Origin: Cymodocea nodosa | Lineage: Eukaryota > Streptophyta > Magnoliopsida > Alismatales > Cymodoceaceae | Assembly (NCBI GenBank): GCA_036874045.1 | Contig: JAZBRI010000010.1 | Coordinates: 2,314,001 to 2,378,000, forward strand | Direction: 5' to 3' | DNA length: 64,000 nucleotides | The notes under the pieces: generated by a model | What the model saw: the letters and a program-made list of their open reading frames with translations, nothing else | Told to the model about the DNA's origin: nothing | The model's database searches: none | Position numbers and translations under genes: made by a program | In this document: positions 45,747 through 57,636 of the stretch, piece by piece | Layout of the letters: each line of letters starts with the position of its first letter | Numbering within the stretch: the stretch's first letter is position 1

Positions 45747-47075
45747 TCATTCAACTTCCCTCCCAAAGGAGGTATCAATTCATTAACAGTTCTATTAATA
45801 GGGTTAGGCATTGCTTGCATTAGCAATCCTCCAATAGGTCTAACTTCTATTGATTCCTTTTGTCTAGGGGTTATATTTCTATTCATATTATGATTCTAAA
45901 TGGCAGCATTTCCAAATACATGATCTAGACGATTATTTAATTGTTGAATTATCTTTTCTAACTTCTCTATTCTAGATCCTTGTTCAATTAATGCTTCATA
46001 ACTTATATTTTTGTCATTTATATTTTCTCCTCCTTGGAAATTGTTATTTCTCCAAGATGAGTTTGGGTGATTTCTCCAATTAGGGTTATAAGAATTTCCA
46101 AAGTTATCTTTCTAGTTTCTAGCATAAATAATATCTAAGTCATTAATGTTTGCGTTCTTTCTTGCTAGCTTTTGATTTAATGATAACTCTTCTATTTTCT
46201 TTGTTAACTCAATTAATTTAACTTCAAGCATAGTGCTTGAATCTATTTCGTGCATTCCCCTTGGCAATATTCTTTTATCTATAATAGCTTCAACTAAGTT
46301 TTCTCACTGTGTAGTTCTTTTTGCAAAGTTTTCTATGTATACTCATGCTTCGTCTCTACATAGTTTTAAAAATCCATTCTAACAAGTAAATTCTAATAAA
46401 GATTTAGTTGAAACATTTATGCCTTCATAAATTGTACCTATTAATTGTGCTTTACTCATTGCATGATGTGGACACTAAGTCAATAAATCTTTAAATCTTT
46501 CAAAATATTTCTAGAATGATTCTCCCTATTTTTGGCTATACATTAATATTTCCTTTTTCCTTTTAATCATTTGATGTGTTGGATAATATTTTTCTAGAAA
46601 AATAAAGTAAAATTTAATCCATGTAGAAATTGAATCAAGCAATAGAGTATATAACTATTTCTTAGCTGTGTATTTTAAAGCAAAAGGAATATATCTAAGT
46701 TTAATAGCATCAATACTCATGTTCGACATTTTCATCATTTGACAAACTTCGTTAAATTCTCTAAGGAAATAATAGACATCTTCTCTTTCTAATCCATGAA
46801 AATGTGGCATTGACTAATATAATTAGATTTTAATTCAAACCTATCTCCCTCAAAGTTTGGTAATCGAATACATGAAGGTTCATCAACTAATTCAAGATAT
46901 AGAATTTCCCCCAATGATTTTTCTACTGGAGTAGTCATATCTTCGTTCTCTTTTAAAGAAAGATTTCGTTAAGGTCTAATTTAGAAAATATTTCAGTACG
47001 CTTCTATGTTGAGTAATCCTATGTAGGTATTCTTACTAATCATTTAGTGCTAGGAGAACAAATCTATGTGCTCAT
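45747..47075 (-). pseudogene. Displaced Gag capsid ORF, gypsy copy B
   Basis: Same start (47,075) and same end (TGA at 45,747) as the ORF of copy A, without the one-base loss near 4,748. The capsid pattern HFHGLEREDVYYFLREFNEV and the WRNHPNSSWRN-like late block are readable. TAG codons next to the YSQK/GESF text and in SF-KYFERF are shared with copy A. The TAG in DLLT-CP (about 46,475) is private to copy B. Confidence 0.75.
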
Positions 47076-47904
47076 AAACTCTTAACATAAAGTAAAATAG
47101 TAGAAAATTAATCACATATTAGACTGATGCTTTGTTTCCAGTAAATAGTTGTTGACGAATGAAATTGAATCAGCTGCTTCTCCTTCCAGTTCCCCAACGA
47201 ATTTTCTTTTCCTTCTTTAAGTGCTGGTAACTCATAAATAACATTCTGTTCTATATTTATAATGCATGTCTATAAGGCAAATGAATCTCATTGCAAGAAC
47301 GTGTCTTGTAACATGTAGTATAGTTCCTAATTTTATGGATATGTGTTCCACTTTCTAATTTCAAATTTCAATAACCGCTAAACCTACGAAGTTTCGTTCA
47401 CGGCTAAAAGAATAACTGTTCAACTTAATCTACAAACTAACCTCATTGAGTTATAGTTAACTCAATGGACTAGCTTCAGTTATTGTTTCTAACTCAACGA
47501 ACTAATCTCATTGAGTTACAACTAACTCAACGGACTAGCTTCGTTGCCTATTTGCTAACTTCACAAACTAACCTCGTTGAGTTACAGATAACTCAACAGA
47601 GTGACCTTATATTTTATTATTGACCTCGTGGAGTTAAGTTAACTCAACGCACTTACTTCGTTGAGTTAACACTTAGCAAATTTTTCTAAAACTCACTCCT
47701 CATATTAACTTCTATATATATATGTATATATTTTTTTTTTCTCTCCTGCATTTTGTCAACTTAAATAAAGTTAAATATATGTCATTAATGTAGTATTCTA
47801 ATTTAAACTCATTTAAATCTAAACATTATATGCATATTTAACTTATAGTTCATTTCCTATTATGCAGAATTTACATTTTACTTTTCAACAAGCATATAAT
47901 AGTC
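47076..47904. promoter_or_regulatory. Spacer between ORF3 and displaced gag, copy B, with motif array
   Basis: Bases 47,430-47,670 repeat the palindromic array of 6,180-6,435. No ORF is supported. The right end at about 47,890 jumps over 0.63 kb present in copy A, including the end of ORF3 and the (TA)n tract. Confidence 0.45.
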
Positions 47905-50324
47905 TCTTCTTATTTTACTTTCCTATTTAACTTTTAATCAAAATGTTAGCTACCATGTGTGCTTTACCATTTAAGTACTTCAATTTGTTTAATAGTGGCA
48001 CACTAGGATTGATAGCTAAACAGTCTTTAATTTCTTGTTCTATCCACTTGATTGTAGTTGTATTTTCCAAGATTTCTAATCCTTCATTTTTCAATCCCAA
48101 AATGTTGTGGAGAAGCTCTAGTGTTATCTGTACATTAACTTGCTCCACGTTAGAATTTAAACTTCCTTCTTCCTCTCTTAAATTGGCATAAAAGTAGGGC
48201 ACTAAATTTTCATATATTGCATGCCCTCTTTGCTGAGAAATAAATTGCAGTAGACCCTAGAACTCAAATAATTCTTTAATGTCATTCATGCGATCCCAGT
48301 TTACTAGTCTACTATATATAATATCATAACCCCTAATCGCTTGATATTTATTACATGCTTCCTAACTCCAAAAATATACTTCATTTAGAACTATTGCTTC
48401 AGTTGGGTTAGGAATCTGCATTTGTTGCTCTAGAGGGGTTTGTTCTTGAATTTCTTCTTCAATTGGCTAAACTTGAATATGTTGGAAATTATCCGAAGAT
48501 TCCTACAATTCAGCTCCTCTTTCTATCTATGGTGGAGAGCTAGTAGAACTCTCCACTCTTTCTTGAATTCTTTCAATTAATTGTTGAAGAGTCTCTCTCT
48601 CTTCAATGGAATCTGTCGAGTCATTTCTTTCTTGTTGAGTATGTACTTGTTCAAATTCTTCTCTTTCTTCTTCCTCCTGACTACCAATCTACATTGTCAT
48701 TGTTCTTTCTGATTCTGGGGTAGATTGGGATGGAGTCACGAGCAAATCAACTTCTGCTCTAACTTCAGTTTCTTCTATTTGTATAGGTTGCAGACTAATT
48801 TCAACCTGTTTTCCTTCCTCTCTTGCTCTTGCTACTGCTCCTCCTCAAATTCGAATAGCAAGTCCACAAAAATGGGCTCTACAGGCCCTTCTAATATTTT
48901 AAGTTCAGATTTAATCTCTACTTGAGCTTCAGACATTATCTTTTTTCCTTTCCTTCTTCTAAATAGCTCTGTTTGGTCTTTCTCTTCCTCCTTTGAGATT
49001 AAATCTACAAAAATAGGCTCTACAAGCCCTCGAGCCACATGTATTAGCTCTTCCTATTTTACTTTTTTTATAATTACTAGTCTAAAAGGACCAGCTTCAG
49101 TTCCTCTTTCTATCTATGGTGGAGAGCTGGTAGAACTCTCCACTCTTTCTTGAATTCTTTCAATTAATTGTTGAAGAGTCTCTCCCTCTTCAGTGGAATC
49201 TGTCGAGTCATTTCTTTCTTGTTTAGTATATACTTGTTTAGCTTCTTCTCTTTTTTCTTCCTCTTGACTATCAATCTACATTGTCATTGTTCTTTCTAAT
49301 TCTATGGCAGATTAGGATGGAGTCATGGGCCAATCAGCTTCTACCCTAACTTTAGTTTCTTTTATTTGTATAGGCTGTAGACTAATTTCAACCTATTTTC
49401 CTTCTTTTCTTTGCTCTTGCTACTATTGCTCCTACTCCTCCTTAGATTTAGATAGTAGGTCTACAAAATGGGCTCTGCAAGTCCTTCTGATATTTTAAGC
49501 TCAAATTTAATCTTTACTTGAGCTTCAAGCACTATCTCTTTTCCTTTCCTTCTTCTAAATAACTGTGTTTGGTCTTCCTCTTCCTCTTCTGAGATTAAAT
49601 CTACAAAAATAGGCTTTATAGGCCCTTGAGCCACAGGTATTGGCTCTTCCTGTTTTACTTTTTCTGTAATTACTGGTCTAGAAAGACTAGCTTCAGTTCC
49701 TCTTGCACCCATTGATCTAGCTGCTTCTTGATGTTGTTCTACTTTGATTTTATATTAGGCCTTCAATTTATCTGCGACCCTTTTCTTGTACAGTGCATCA
49801 TATAGTAAATATGTCTTTGCCACAGCCATTTCTTCAGAATTTCCTTGGCTTTTGGCAACTTCAACAAGCTTTGCTCTTTCTAACGGCCTTGGTAGTGGAA
49901 TGGATGGTCCTGGCTGCTGTTCCTCAATAACGGCTTTTTTAGCAATTGGCTCTTTAGCTGTAGGTTCTTCAGCTACTTTTCTCTATTGTTCTTAGATTTC
50001 CTACTAGGCATGTCCAACAATATGTCTTGTAAACCATAATCGTGACTTATGCCAAATTAACTCTAGGGCAATCTCATTGTTTGGTCTTATTTTTCTTTCT
50101 CTATTCATAGCAACCTCTGTTGCTACTTTAATCCTCGTTTCCACCATCTAAGGTATCCTTATATCTAAATCTACTAAAAATTTTCTCCAGTAGAAGATGT
50201 CAGATTCTACCTTTTGTAGTTCTTTTTCCCGAGTTGTGTTCTTGATCTTTTGTCTTGTATGCCATTCTTCTAATTCTTTGAGAAATCTCGTGGTGTCAAC
50301 TTCCTCCTAGAACTCTAGCATCAT
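47905..50324 (-). pseudogene. ORF3 of gypsy copy B (3' truncated)
   Basis: Starts at Met 50,324. It contains the tandem acidic repeats (48,510-49,680) and the conserved CFYANLREEEGSL-type block (here YFYANL) with ILGLKNEGLEILE and LNGKAHMVANIL at 47,927-48,202. It lacks about 50 bp near 49,876 and the last about 120 codons present in copy A. Stops are mostly TAG. Confidence 0.65.
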
Positions 50325-50996
50325 CTTGACCTCGTGGTGTGGCGGAAAGGAATGGAATGGAATCACTCTAATCTTTACTATTCTAAGTTTTAAATGATTT
50401 TGCAAATAATGCCCCCAAATCCTAAGTTTTAGCATAAATAAACCCTAAGTTTTTGGCAGGTAATCGGGTCATTTTCCTACGCAAACTCTTGCTCTCTCTC
50501 TTACCCCTTTGTGGAATTACGGTTAACTCTACAGACTAAGTTCATGGATGTAACTACAGTACTTCGTTGAGTTACTGTTAACTCATTGGAGTAAGCTCAT
50601 TAACTTATCTTAGACTCAATAGAGTAAGTTCGTTAAGTTAAGCGTAACTCAACGGACTTCTCGTAAAGTTATAACTAATAAAAATATTTATAATAATAAC
50701 TTTTAATTCGGTCAAGATCGAAGAATTTCTAGTCTAACGAACTCTTAATTTTTCAACATTCTAGACTTTTCAGTCAAACCATTATATTCCTCAATTGAAC
50801 CGATACCATACTTCGATAAAACCGACATTTTAATTAATATAATATATATATATATTTATGTTTTTATGTTTCGATCAAACTGATGGATCTTTTCGATCTG
50901 ACCGTAATAATATTTTTTTCTTTTAATATATGTTTCGATGAAACCGATAATTTCTTTCGATTGAATCGTGACACTACTTAAATTAAGTTTTTTTTT
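50325..50996. promoter_or_regulatory. Spacer between INT and ORF3 in copy B, with motif array
   Basis: Counterpart of 9,726-10,492. The array is at 50,510-50,665 (AACTCTACAGACT, TTCGTTGAGTTA, AACTCAACGGACT). It has a single unit of the 44-bp repeat. No gene is seen. Confidence 0.4.
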
Positions 50997-52227
50997 TTAC
51001 TTAATAAAGCTCAAGTAGTCCTCTACTCGTATTTCTTCTATACTTGCAAAGGAATTTTTTGAAATTTTTGGAATAGGTCTAAGTCTTTGTCCATTTACTT
51101 TAAATATATTCTAATTTTTAGGATTTTCAATTTTAATAGCTCCAAAGGGATAAATATTTTGAATTATGTAAGGTCTTACCCATCTAGATCTCAATTTTCC
51201 TACATGGTTATGAAGTCTAGTCATGTAAAGATATACTTCTTAGCCTATTAGGAATAATTTTCTTGTCATGCTAGAACTTCATTTTCTCTTTTTCTTTTAC
51301 AGTTTTCAAATAAGCTTCATTCCTAAATTCTTCTAATTCAATCAATTGTATTTTTTTATTTTTAGTAGTTTGATTTAAATTAGTGTTCAGTGTTTCTAAT
51401 GCCCAATAAGCTTTATGTTCAATTTTAGCTAGTAAATGGCAACTTTTCCCATATACTAGTCTAAAAAGTGACATACCTAAACTTGTCTTATAAGCAATTC
51501 TATAAGCCCAAAGTGCATCTATTAATCTATTAGCCCAATCTGTTCTAGTAGGATTTACTACTTTTTCTAAGATTAACTTAATTTGTTTGTTTGCACTTTC
51601 TACTTGTCTACTTGTTTACAAATGATATGATGCTGCAATTTTATGATTTACTCCATATTTCTTCATTAAGGCTTCAAAACTTCTATTATAGAAATGAGTT
51701 CCTCTATCACTAATAATAGCTTTAGGTATTCCAAATCTAGCAATTATATTAGTTCTTATAAAATGTATTACCACTTTTTTGTCATTAGTTTTTGTAGGAA
51801 TAGCTTCTATCCATTTAGATACATAATCTACTCTTAACAATATATAATTAAATTGATTAGATATAGGAAATGGACACATAAAATCTATTCCCCACACATC
51901 AAAGAATTTCAACCTCAACAATAGGGTTTAGAGGCATCATATTCCTCTTTAATATTCTTCCTATTTATTGACATCTTAAACAACTTAAGTAATATTTATG
52001 AGCATCTTTGAATAGTGTTGGCCAATAAAATCCACCTGTAGAATTTTAACAGCAGTTTTCCCTGAACCAAAATGCCCTCCACATGCTTGGTCATGACAAA
52101 AAGACAATATGCTTTGATATTTAGTTTCAAGAACACACCTCCTTAAAACCAGATCAGGACATTTTTTAAATAAGTATGGGTCTTCCTAATAGTAATTTTT
52201 TATTCTTGAAAAGAACAATTTCTTATC
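50997..52227 (-). pseudogene. Integrase domain, gypsy copy B
   Basis: Catalytic core text [33 protein letters not shown] and [18 protein letters not shown] at 51,616-51,921, and the C-terminal IEIENPKN/FKVNGQRLRPI block ending at 50,997. A partial open frame at 51,271-51,474 ([20 protein letters not shown]) covers the post-core part. The zinc region near 52,100 is frame-shifted, as in copy A. Confidence 0.8.
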
Positions 52228-52745
52228 CTATCTATTCCAATCTTTAGGTGTTAAACCAGTAATTAAGTAATTAACTATGTTTGTATACCAAGGCATTGTG
52301 TTGATGGTCATTAATTGTTCATTAGGAAAATTATCCTTTATTTCAATGTTTGATTTTTCTATCTGTAATCTTGATAAATGATCTCCTACTACATTCTCAC
52401 AACCTTTTTTATCTTTAATTTTTAGATCAAATTCTTGAAATAATAATATCCAACGGATCAATCTAGGTTTAGTCTCTTTCTTTGCTATTAGGTATTTTAA
52501 AGCTAAATGATCCGTGTATACTATCACTTTAGCTCCAATCAAATATGATCTAAACTTTTCTAAAGCAAACACAACAAGTAACAATTCTTTTTCAATACTT
52601 GTATAATTAATTTGAGCATTATTTAAAGTTTTACTTACATAATGAATCACTCTAGGAGATTTTTCTATCTTCTGTCCCAACACTACTCCTACAGCAAAAT
52701 CAGATGCATCACACATTAATTCAAATTTATGGCTCCAATCAGGTG
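52228..52745 (-). pseudogene. RNase H domain, gypsy copy B
   Basis: 162-codon open frame (52,228-52,716) with [60 protein letters not shown] and a [19 protein letters not shown] tail. Better preserved than in copy A. Confidence 0.87.
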
Positions 52746-53889
52746 CTTGTATTATAAGAGTTGAAATTAAGCTAGTTTTAAGCTTGAAAAATGCTTCTTT
52801 GCAATTTTTATCAAAGGTGAAGGAGACATCTTTTAATAAATTAGTTAAAGGTCTAGCTATTTTGCTAAAATCTTTAATGAATCTTCTATAAAATCCAGCA
52901 TGTCCTAGAAATCATCTAATATCTTTTACTGATTTAGGTTCTGGTAGATTAGAAATTACTTCTATTTTAGCTTTATCTACTTCTAGCCCTTTCTTTGAAA
53001 CAACATGTCCCAAGACTATTCCTTGTTTAACCATGAAGTGACATTTTTCCCAATTTAGAACCAGATTTTTTTCTATACAACGTTTTAATACTCAATCTAA
53101 ATTATTTAAACACACTTCATATGAAGTTCCATATATAGTAAAATCATCCATAAACATTTCTAAAAAATCTTTAGTTACTCTAGTGAATATGCCATGCATA
53201 CACCTTTGAAAGGTAGTTGGTGCATTGCATAATTCAAATGGCATTCTCTTAAAAGCATAAGTTCCATTAGGACATGTGAAAGTTGTTTTCTCTTGATCCT
53301 CTAATGCTACTGGAACTTGGTTATATCTTGAATAACTATCTAGGAAACAAAAATATTCTTGCCCTACTAATTTCTCCAGCATTTGGTTTATAAAAGGTAA
53401 GGAAAAATGATCTTTCCTAGTAACAGCATTCAGCTTTCTATAGTCTATACACACTCTCCAGCCTGATGGAATTCTAGTAAGTATCAAGTCTTGACTTTCA
53501 TTCTTAATAACTGTCAATCCTGATTTCATGGGAATTACATGGATTGGACTAACCCATGAACTATCAGAAATCAGATAAATTATGTCATTATCTAACCATT
53601 TCACTATTTCCTTCTTGACTACTTCTTTAAGGTTTGCATTTAATCTCCTCTCAGGAATTCTAACAAGTTTAGCATTCTCTTCTAAATATATATGGTAACA
53701 GCATAAAGTTGCTCTTAACCCTTTTATACCAGTCATAGTCCATCTTATTGCTTCTTTATAAGTTTTTACTACATCTTTTAATTTAGAAATTTGATCCTCT
53801 TCTAAATCTGAAGTAATAATAATTGGACATGTTCATTTTTCTTCCAGAAATATATAAGTTAATTTAGGAGGTAAAGGTTTCAAATCTAA
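52746..53889 (-). pseudogene. Reverse transcriptase domain, gypsy copy B
   Basis: Open from 53,736 to 53,092: VCIDYRKLNAVTRKDHFSLP, FLDSYSRYNQVPVALEDQ, MPFELCNAPTTFQRCM and the catalytic MFMDDFTIYG. The end at 53,092 is a TGA. The TGA at about 53,836 and TAG at about 53,891 upstream are shared with copy A. Confidence 0.87.
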
Positions 53890-54639
53890 CTATTGACCAT
53901 CAGAAGCTAGAGCTCCTAATTGAACATTTTCATCTTCAATATTAAACTCTTCTTGATCTCCTTCTACATCTATGCTTTCACTTACTTCTAACATTTCAGA
54001 ATCTGGTTGCCTATTTAATTCTTCTTGAATCACATCATCTAGCATATCTCCTTCATCCTCTAAAAAGTCTATAGTATGTAAGGACATTTCTAACTCCTCA
54101 AACTTTTCTAGTTTGAAAATGTTTACTTGAGTATCCTCATTACCATATGCTAACTTCATTACTCTAGTTTTACAATTTATAACAGCCTCTGATATTGCTA
54201 AGAATGGCCTTCCCAAAATTAAAGATGTATCATGATTTTGATGCTTAATTTGATGGGAATCCAAAATCACAATATCAATGGGATATATGAAATTTTTTAT
54301 TTTAATTAGAAAATTTTCTATTTTTCCTCTAGAGTATCTTATACTTCTATCAGCTAATTGAATGACAATCCTAGTAGGGATTAAGCCTTCTAATTCTAAG
54401 GATACAAATATATCACTAGGCATAACATTTATACCTGCACCTAGGTCTATTAAGGTTCTTTCTAGAATGGTATTTCCTATAGTGCATGATATAACAGAGA
54501 TTCTAGGATCAGATAACTTTTTAGGAATTTGTGGCAGAAATAGGGAACTACTTTGCTCAGCTAAAAAGACTTTCCTTAAAACTTTTCGCTCTCTTTTCTT
54601 AGTACACCAATCCTTAAGAAATTTAGCACAAGGTGGCAT
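53890..54639 (-). pseudogene. Aspartic protease and linker, gypsy copy B (frame still open)
   Basis: A single 249-codon frame: MPPCAKFLKDWCTKKRERK, LIDLGAGINVMPSDIF (active site D-L-G-A), DTSLILGRPFLAISEAVINC and an acidic linker. Athila proteases normally have DLGA or DTGA. The block of about 42 bp missing from copy A is here at 54,468-54,510. The upstream TAG at 54,640 isolates it from the polyprotein start. Confidence 0.85.
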
Positions 54640-55641
54640 TTTCTACAATAAGTCTAACAAAGGAATGTTAACTTGTACTTTTTCAAAAATTTCTCTAATT
54701 TTTTTTGATTTTTTAGGAAATGTTTGTTGTAATCTTTCAGGATAGGGTGCTAATGATTGTGATTTACGAGATTCTTTTTCTTTCATTTGATTCATTTGAT
54801 CATTTTTAATCTCATTTTCAGATTCAGATTTTTCTTCATTGATTTCTAGGTTTTTAGATATTACATTTTCATTATCATTTTGAATTTTGTTCTTATCCAC
54901 CTTCATATTACTTTCTCTTTGAATTCTTGGTGGTATATCAGTTCCAAATCTTAATGTTATACATACATCTTCCAGATTTTCATTACTTTCATGATGTTCA
55001 TGTATTTCATTTTCATGATTATGATCTTCAATTGTTTTCAGTTTTAAATTACATTCTTTAAATTTTATTGCATTGGTATTTTCTTTAGTCTAAATGTCTT
55101 GCAAATTATGTACTTTTGTAACATTAAAGTTTTCATTTGTGTTTTCTTGTTGCATAACTTGTAATTTCTTTGTAAATTCATCCAATGCTTTTAATTTTCT
55201 TTCGAGATCATCTAATCTCATTGCATTCAATTTTTGATCAATTTTCATTCTGATTTTTTCAATTTCGTATATGATATCAATTTTAGGTTTTGAATATTCT
55301 TCCCTATAATTTAATTGGTTGACTTCTTGTTGCTAATACATGTATTGTTCTAGTTTGTCTATGTTTTGTTCTAAGCTACGCTCCAATCTGTCATACCTAT
55401 CCCAAACTTCCTTGTCTCTCAACATATTACACGTTCTAAAATGACCATTAGTTGGGTAAACTATAGGATTCTCATACTTAGCCCCATTATATTGAATATA
55501 ATTCATTTGTTGTTCATGTGATCTAACCATCTACAATCGTTTCAGTTTCAAACAACCAGAGATGTCATGACTTTCCAAATTGCAGAATTTACATATGCTA
55601 ACTACAAGTTTTAGAAATCTTTGAGCAAAATCATATGTCAT
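54640..55641 (-). pseudogene. Zinc-knuckle/linker ORF, gypsy copy B
   Basis: From Met 55,641 the knuckle region and MVRSHEQQMNYIQYNGAKYE follow, then the charged linker (54,643-54,906 open) to IPLLDLL. It shares TAG stops with copy A near 55,333 and 55,530. No capsid-like sequence precedes the knuckle. Confidence 0.72.
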
Positions 55642-55720
55642 ATTCTCAATTATAAAACAAAACACACAACACTCATGCTATTAAAACAAAATAGCACTCA
55701 TAGTTGCTTAGCTTCTTAAT

Positions 55721-55738
55721 TCCCCGGCAACGACATTA
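55721..55738 (-). other. Primer binding site, gypsy copy B
   Basis: The minus strand reads TAATGTCGTTGCCGGGGA, a decayed version of the Athila-type PBS, 7 bp from the LTR. Confidence 0.8.
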
Positions 55739-55745
55739 GAAAACT

Positions 55746-56908
55746 TGTTTGAGGTTGTTAAGTCACATCATAAACTTGTTTGATTTTTTTATGCCTATAT
55801 TAATAAACTCTCTTAGAAGTAGACAAATAACCTTTCACACAAATTAGATATTAAGTCCAATTTATATTTTAAACTACAAGTACACAATGTATATTATATT
55901 TGTGTGCAAGTATAGGTCGATCCCATAGAGATTGAGTAAGAATTGTGTACTGTTCTAATTTTTATATTAGAATTTATATGTGTTCAATTAACCACTTCGT
56001 TGAGTTACAGTTAACACAATGGACTTAGTTCGTGGAGTTATGGTTAACTCAATGGACTAACCTTGTGGACTTAATTTAACTCTATGAACCTATCTTTCCA
56101 GTTAAATACTACTATTTATAAAGGAATTCAGCCAACCATTGGACGGTTCCATAGAATGTAAATAGCATCAATTAAGCTATTTAATGTTAGTTAATATTAG
56201 ATTTGTCATTAAGCAACACTAACATTCAGATATATCAAATAGTAACTTGTAAAAATTTAAGTATCTAGGATGAAACAATTTCAGTAAATTATAAAACTAT
56301 TTTCTATTTTCTAAAACAAACAAACATAAAACATTCAAAATACTAACAATGATAACATTAATCACAATACAAAACAAGCAATACAACACTTTAATACTAA
56401 ATGTAAACACAGATAATTTGTTGTTTTTGGTATTTTTGTTTTGATTTGTTCCTAAAGATAAGCAAAAGATGAAATGTAAAAATCTCTATCTAGAGTAAAA
56501 ACTTCTGTCACTACATGTGACGCAATTACACCACTAAAAACTTAATCACTTACAATCTTGCTTCCTCCCCCTATAGAATCGTGAATCAAGAATTGTAAGA
56601 TGATCTCCTCTTCAGCATACTGGCATCAACCCGAAACTAAGGCTAGAAGCTTTACGATCTCTTGAGATATGAGTTGGTGCTTGGTGAAAATGGCTTCCCA
56701 TTCTATGATGCGATCACTCCTCACAATGGTTGTCAGTCACCGTGTTTGGCTTGGAATCGACCCGACATCCGAAAAGTATCCTCACAGACCACCGATGGTT
56801 GGTGATTTTGGTGGTGGTGTGGAGCTTCAGGGAACTTTCGACGCTTCCTGCAGTTAGTGTGGTTCTCCACCTACACACATACACTTCTTCGTCTTTCTCC
56901 TCTTCTTT
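55746..56908 (-). repeat. 5' LTR of gypsy copy B, truncated and chimeric
   Basis: Starts TGTTTGAGGTTGTTAAG and follows copy A's 5' LTR to about 56,740. From there to 56,908 it is almost identical to copy B's own 3' LTR (42,837-43,005). It is cut at CTTCTTTTTGTAGATGC, where copia LTR begins. About 820 bp with the promoter is missing. Confidence 0.85.
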
Positions 56909-57636
56909 TTGTAGATGCAATTATATCTCGATACCATGTATCATCTAAACAATTTCATAACTACAAACAGAGAAAACTAATTTGCGAAATTTAAAACATT
57001 TCTCCCTATTTGAGATCTTTCTTCTTCTTCTTTTTCTTCTTCAGCAATTCTTCAGTGACGAACATCTTGTCTTTCTCTGCTTCATCGAATTTGCTTTCTT
57101 CTGATACTTTAAATCTTCAGTGACATAAATAATACATTTTTCTGCTTCACTAAATTTTCTTCCACCTGAGAGATTTTCCCTGAAGAGGTGTTTTTGATCC
57201 TAGAAAAAGATTTTTCTTTTGGTGTGTAGGGATAGTTTGATCCTTGAAAAGATTTTTCTTTTTCTGTGCAAGGATTCGTTTGATCAACGAGAATTCTATG
57301 CCTTTTATACTGTATCTTCATTTCATGCATGTCATTCACGTTTAACCACTACTAGTTTTCCACTTCTTCACGTCTTTTCTTTTTCCTCTATCGAAATACA
57401 CACGTTCTGACCTACGTTTACATTTTGAATTTTCTTTAATCATCAGTCTTGGATCTCTGAAAAATTTCCTGCAAAATAAACTTTCTCGTCCAAAAAGAAA
57501 TTTTCATCAAGTGTAATAAGAAGTCGTTACTTTAATGTTAACTAAACGAGTAACACAAGTATATATATAGAATTTAACGTTTCTAACTTAACGAGTTCCT
57601 CATGTGTCATTTCACGTGACAAGTACTGTAGCTAAC
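56909..57636 (-). repeat. Fragment of SIRE-like copia LTR
   Basis: Matches 17,989-18,715 of the solo LTR in the same orientation (about 94% by eye). Its neighbour on the left is the gypsy 5' LTR, the same partner as in copy A, with about 1.6 kb between them deleted. Element 3 interrupts it at 57,637 (flank CTAAC). Confidence 0.82.
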
